Part shown: positions 4,193 to 5,905 of the stretch, piece by piece | Layout of the letters: each line of letters opens with the position of its first letter | Numbering within the stretch: position 1 is the first letter of the stretch | Source: Spirochaetales bacterium | GTDB taxonomy: Bacteria > Spirochaetota > Spirochaetia > DSM-27196 > PWMO01 | Assembly (NCBI GenBank): GCA_007123465.1 | Contig: SKLB01000123.1 | Coordinates: forward strand, 1 to 5,905 | Direction of reading: 5' to 3' | DNA: 5,905 nucleotides | The notes under the pieces: model-generated | The model's input: only the letters and a program-made list of their open reading frames with translations | The model's database searches: none | Told to the model about the DNA's origin: nothing | Made by a program: the position numbers and the translations under genes

Positions 4193-5530
4193 ATGAGCTA
4201 TATTGCACAAGCCTTTGAGGTGGTCGAGCGCAGGAATCCCGGAGAGCGCGAGTTTCAGCAGGCGGTGCGTGAGGTACTTGAATCACTGGAACCGGTAATC
4301 GACGTCCGACCCGAGTATCGCAAGCAACGTATCCTTGAGCGGATCGTAGAGCCCGAACGCGTGGTCATGTTCCGTGTTCCGTGGATTGACGACAGCGGAG
4401 AATTTCAGGTAAACCGCGGATTTCGGATTCAGTTCAACAGCGCGCTGGGGCCGTACAAGGGCGGACTGCGTTTCCATCCCACCGTCAACCTGAGCATACT
4501 CAAGTTCCTGGCGTTCGAGCAGATCTTCAAGAATTCATTGACGTCGCTGGCGATGGGCGGCGGCAAGGGCGGTTCTGACTTTGATCCCAAGGGGAAGTCC
4601 GACGCTGAAGTAATGCGTTTCTGCCAGTCTTTTATGACCGAGCTGTGCCGGCATATCGGCAAGGATACCGATATTCCGGCTGGGGACATCGGTGTCGGGA
4701 GGCGCGAGATCGGCTACCTGTTTGGCCAGTACAAGCGGATTGCAAACGAGTTCTCCGGGATCCTGACCGGTAAGGCGCTCAGCTGGGGCGGATCGCTGAT
4801 ACGGCCGGAAGCCACCGGTTACGGCGCGGTCTATTTTGCGCAGGAAATGCTGGCCGCCGAGGGAGGTGACCTGCAGGGGAAGCGCTGCGTGGTTTCCGGA
4901 TCGGGCAACGTGGCGCAGTACACGGTACAGAAGTTGATAGAGTTTGGCGCTATACCGCTGACGCTCTCGGACTCCAACGGGTTCATCTACGATCCTGACG
5001 GCATCGACCAGAACAAACTCGAGTTTGTGATGGAGCTGAAGAATGTTCGCCGTGGCCGTGTCCAGGAGTACGCCGAGCGGTTTGCCTGCGAATATCACGA
5101 CGGCAAGCGCCCGTGGTTGGTCGCCTGCGACGCGGCCTTTCCGAGCGCTACCCAGAACGAGATCGAAGAGCCGGACGCACGGCAACTGGTAAAAAACGGC
5201 TGTCGAGTTGTAGCCGAAGGAGCCAACATGCCGACAACACCGGAAGCGGTGGAAGTGTTCCTCAACGGCAAGGTTCTCTACGGTCCGGGCAAGGCGGCCA
5301 ACGCCGGCGGCGTGGCAACTTCCGGTCTGGAGATGAGCCAGAACGCCATGCGACTGTCCTGGAGCGCCGACGAAGTGGATGCGCGATTGCGCGAAATCAT
5401 GCAGCGGGTCTTTGCAGCCACCGCCGCCGCGGCCGAGGAGTACGGCGCGCCGGGCAACTACGTTGCCGGCGCCAACATCGCCGGTTTCGTCAAGGTTGCC
5501 GACGCAATGCTTGATCAGGGATTGGTGTAG
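4193..5530 (+). CDS. gdhA: NADP-type hexameric glutamate dehydrogenase
   Basis: 445 residues, the exact size class of the ~50-kDa hexameric GDH. It interconverts 2-oxoglutarate plus ammonia and glutamate. Substrate-domain residues are all in place: GPYKGGLRFHP (86-96, Lys89), Lys113 in FEQIFKN, MGGGKGGSDFDPKG (121-134, catalytic Lys125), and PAGDIGVGRREIGYLFGQYK (162-181, Asp165). The numbering is E. coli GdhA minus three. The nucleotide domain begins about 200 with VVSGSGNVAQY (233-243). Strand 2 ends in LSDSNG (258-263) with serines and no acidic ribose-2'-OH binder beyond the Asp, which favours NADP(H) and ammonia assimilation. VVAEGANMPTTPEAVEVF (339-356) and GPGKAANAGGVATSGLEMSQ (364-383) complete the fold. 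It has its own promoter and Shine-Dalgarno site. Its last 16 bp overlap the convergent gene tail to tail. Confidence 0.97.
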   Translation: MSYIAQAFEVVERRNPGEREFQQAVREVLESLEPVIDVRPEYRKQRILERIVEPERVVMFRVPWIDDSGEFQVNRGFRIQFNSALGPYKGGLRFHPTVNLSILKFLAFEQIFKNSLTSLAMGGGKGGSDFDPKGKSDAEVMRFCQSFMTELCRHIGKDTDIPAGDIGVGRREIGYLFGQYKRIANEFSGILTGKALSWGGSLIRPEATGYGAVYFAQEMLAAEGGDLQGKRCVVSGSGNVAQYTVQKLIEFGAIPLTLSDSNGFIYDPDGIDQNKLEFVMELKNVRRGRVQEYAERFACEYHDGKRPWLVACDAAFPSATQNEIEEPDARQLVKNGCRVVAEGANMPTTPEAVEVFLNGKVLYGPGKAANAGGVATSGLEMSQNAMRLSWSADEVDARLREIMQRVFAATAAAAEEYGAPGNYVAGANIAGFVKVADAMLDQGLV

Positions 5531-5905
5531 ACAACACAGGTTTGCTCTACCGCGTCAGCCTGCAGCACCACCTCGCGGTCTTGCGGGACGTCGATGACGC
5601 GTACAACCTGTTCCCATTCGGTGGCCTCGGGCATCACGTGCAGCAGCGCCGATGGCGTATGATCAAGAAAATCCCGCCTGAGCCGATTCTCCGGCCGCGC
5701 CAGGAAGTGGGCAACGTAGAGCATGTTCATTTCGACCATGTCGTTAAAGAAATGCGTACCCAGCGAGAGATCCGGTACCAGCCCTTCGTGAAGCGCGTCA
5801 ACCTCCATCAATACCGCCACGTTGTTGATGTCTCCGAACGAGACCGGTATGCCGAGCGAAGCAGTGCTGCTGCCCCAACGCCCCGGGCCGATCATCATGA
5901 TTGTG
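5515..5905 (-). CDS. PEP/pyruvate-binding (PPDK N-domain-like) protein, C-terminal part only
   Basis: The gene starts beyond the right edge; about 129 C-terminal residues are visible. The segment MMIGPGRWGSSTASLGIPVS followed by a hydrophobic INNVAVLMEV strand, then HEGLVPDLSLGTHFFNDMVE, matches the C-terminal region of large proteins annotated as PEP/pyruvate-binding domain-containing. These carry an ATP-grasp-like PEP synthase/pyruvate phosphate dikinase N-domain and lack the rest of PEP synthase. The Gly-Pro-Gly-Arg-Trp-Gly and Ser-Leu-Gly-Thr-His-Phe-Phe motifs are the recognisable signatures. The ATG at 5898 lies inside the conserved motif and is not the true start; the frame stays open to the edge. 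The extreme C-terminus ends Cys-Val-Val-Tyr-Thr-Asn-Pro, and its last 16 bp overlap the gdhA 3' end. The enzymatic role of this group is not well defined, so I name only the domain. Confidence 0.72.
   Translation of the reverse strand, partial: TIMMIGPGRWGSSTASLGIPVSFGDINNVAVLMEVDALHEGLVPDLSLGTHFFNDMVEMNMLYVAHFLARPENRLRRDFLDHTPSALLHVMPEATEWEQVVRVIDVPQDREVVLQADAVEQTCVVYTNP

Noticed and set aside
3670..4194. 174-codon minus-strand frame antisense to lrgB
   Set aside because: Low-complexity Ala/Thr/Pro/Ile composition typical of a mirror frame of a hydrophobic membrane protein; no motif and no promoter.
4697..4720. Gly to Arg at position 170 in the GDH GVGxREIG motif
   Set aside because: The position varies in the family and the catalytic Asp165 and Lys125 are intact, so it is not an inactivating change.
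4535..5185. 216-codon open frame on the minus strand inside gdhA
   Set aside because: It lies wholly antisense to a textbook GDH, shows no recognisable motif, and is explained by the codon bias of the GC-rich gdhA gene.

Overview
The window is about 5.9 kb of gene-dense, moderately GC-rich bacterial chromosome. It holds eleven protein genes, two of them cut by the window edges, and almost no free intergenic space. I see no RNA genes, mobile elements, CRISPR or long repeats. The layout (an Mrp/Mbh-type cation antiporter module of the subunit style usual in archaea, Thermotogae and some spirochaetes, next to lrgAB and an NADP-type gdhA) suggests a salt- or alkali-adapted anaerobe or facultative bacterium. 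A haloalkaliphilic spirochaete is my best guess, but this is an inference from gene style and not a taxonomic identification.

Left part, minus strand (1-2969): one tightly packed transcription unit reads right to left: a FkbM-family methyltransferase, then mnhE, mnhF, mnhG, a 78-residue stand-alone DUF4040/MbhD-like subunit, a 231-residue protein that joins an MbhE-like (MrpA C-terminal) segment to MrpB, and the first 54 codons of mnhC. Start and stop codons overlap or sit within a few bases throughout. The order E-F-G-(MbhD)-(MbhE+B)-C matches the archaeal Mbh/Mrp order and not the classical Bacillus order A-B-C-D-E-F-G. MrpD and any ion-pumping large subunits would lie beyond the left edge.

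Middle, plus strand (3069-4126): lrgA and lrgB (CidA/LrgA and CidB/LrgB family membrane proteins) overlap by 4 bp. They are divergent from the methyltransferase-antiporter unit across a 99-bp gap. That gap holds two back-to-back sigma70-like promoters whose -10 boxes both end exactly 6 nt before the ATG, and neither ATG has a Shine-Dalgarno sequence, so both lead genes may be translated from leaderless mRNAs.

Right part: gdhA (4193-5530, plus), a complete hexameric NADP-type glutamate dehydrogenase with its own promoter and a Shine-Dalgarno site. It ends in a 16-bp tail-to-tail overlap with the C-terminal part of a PEP/pyruvate-binding (PPDK N-domain-like) protein on the minus strand, whose start lies past the right edge.

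Taken together, the antiporter (Na+/H+ exchange), LrgAB (envelope/turgor-linked, or export of small metabolites) and GdhA (ammonia assimilation to glutamate, a major counter-ion and osmolyte) would fit ionic and pH homeostasis. This functional link is inferred from adjacency only.
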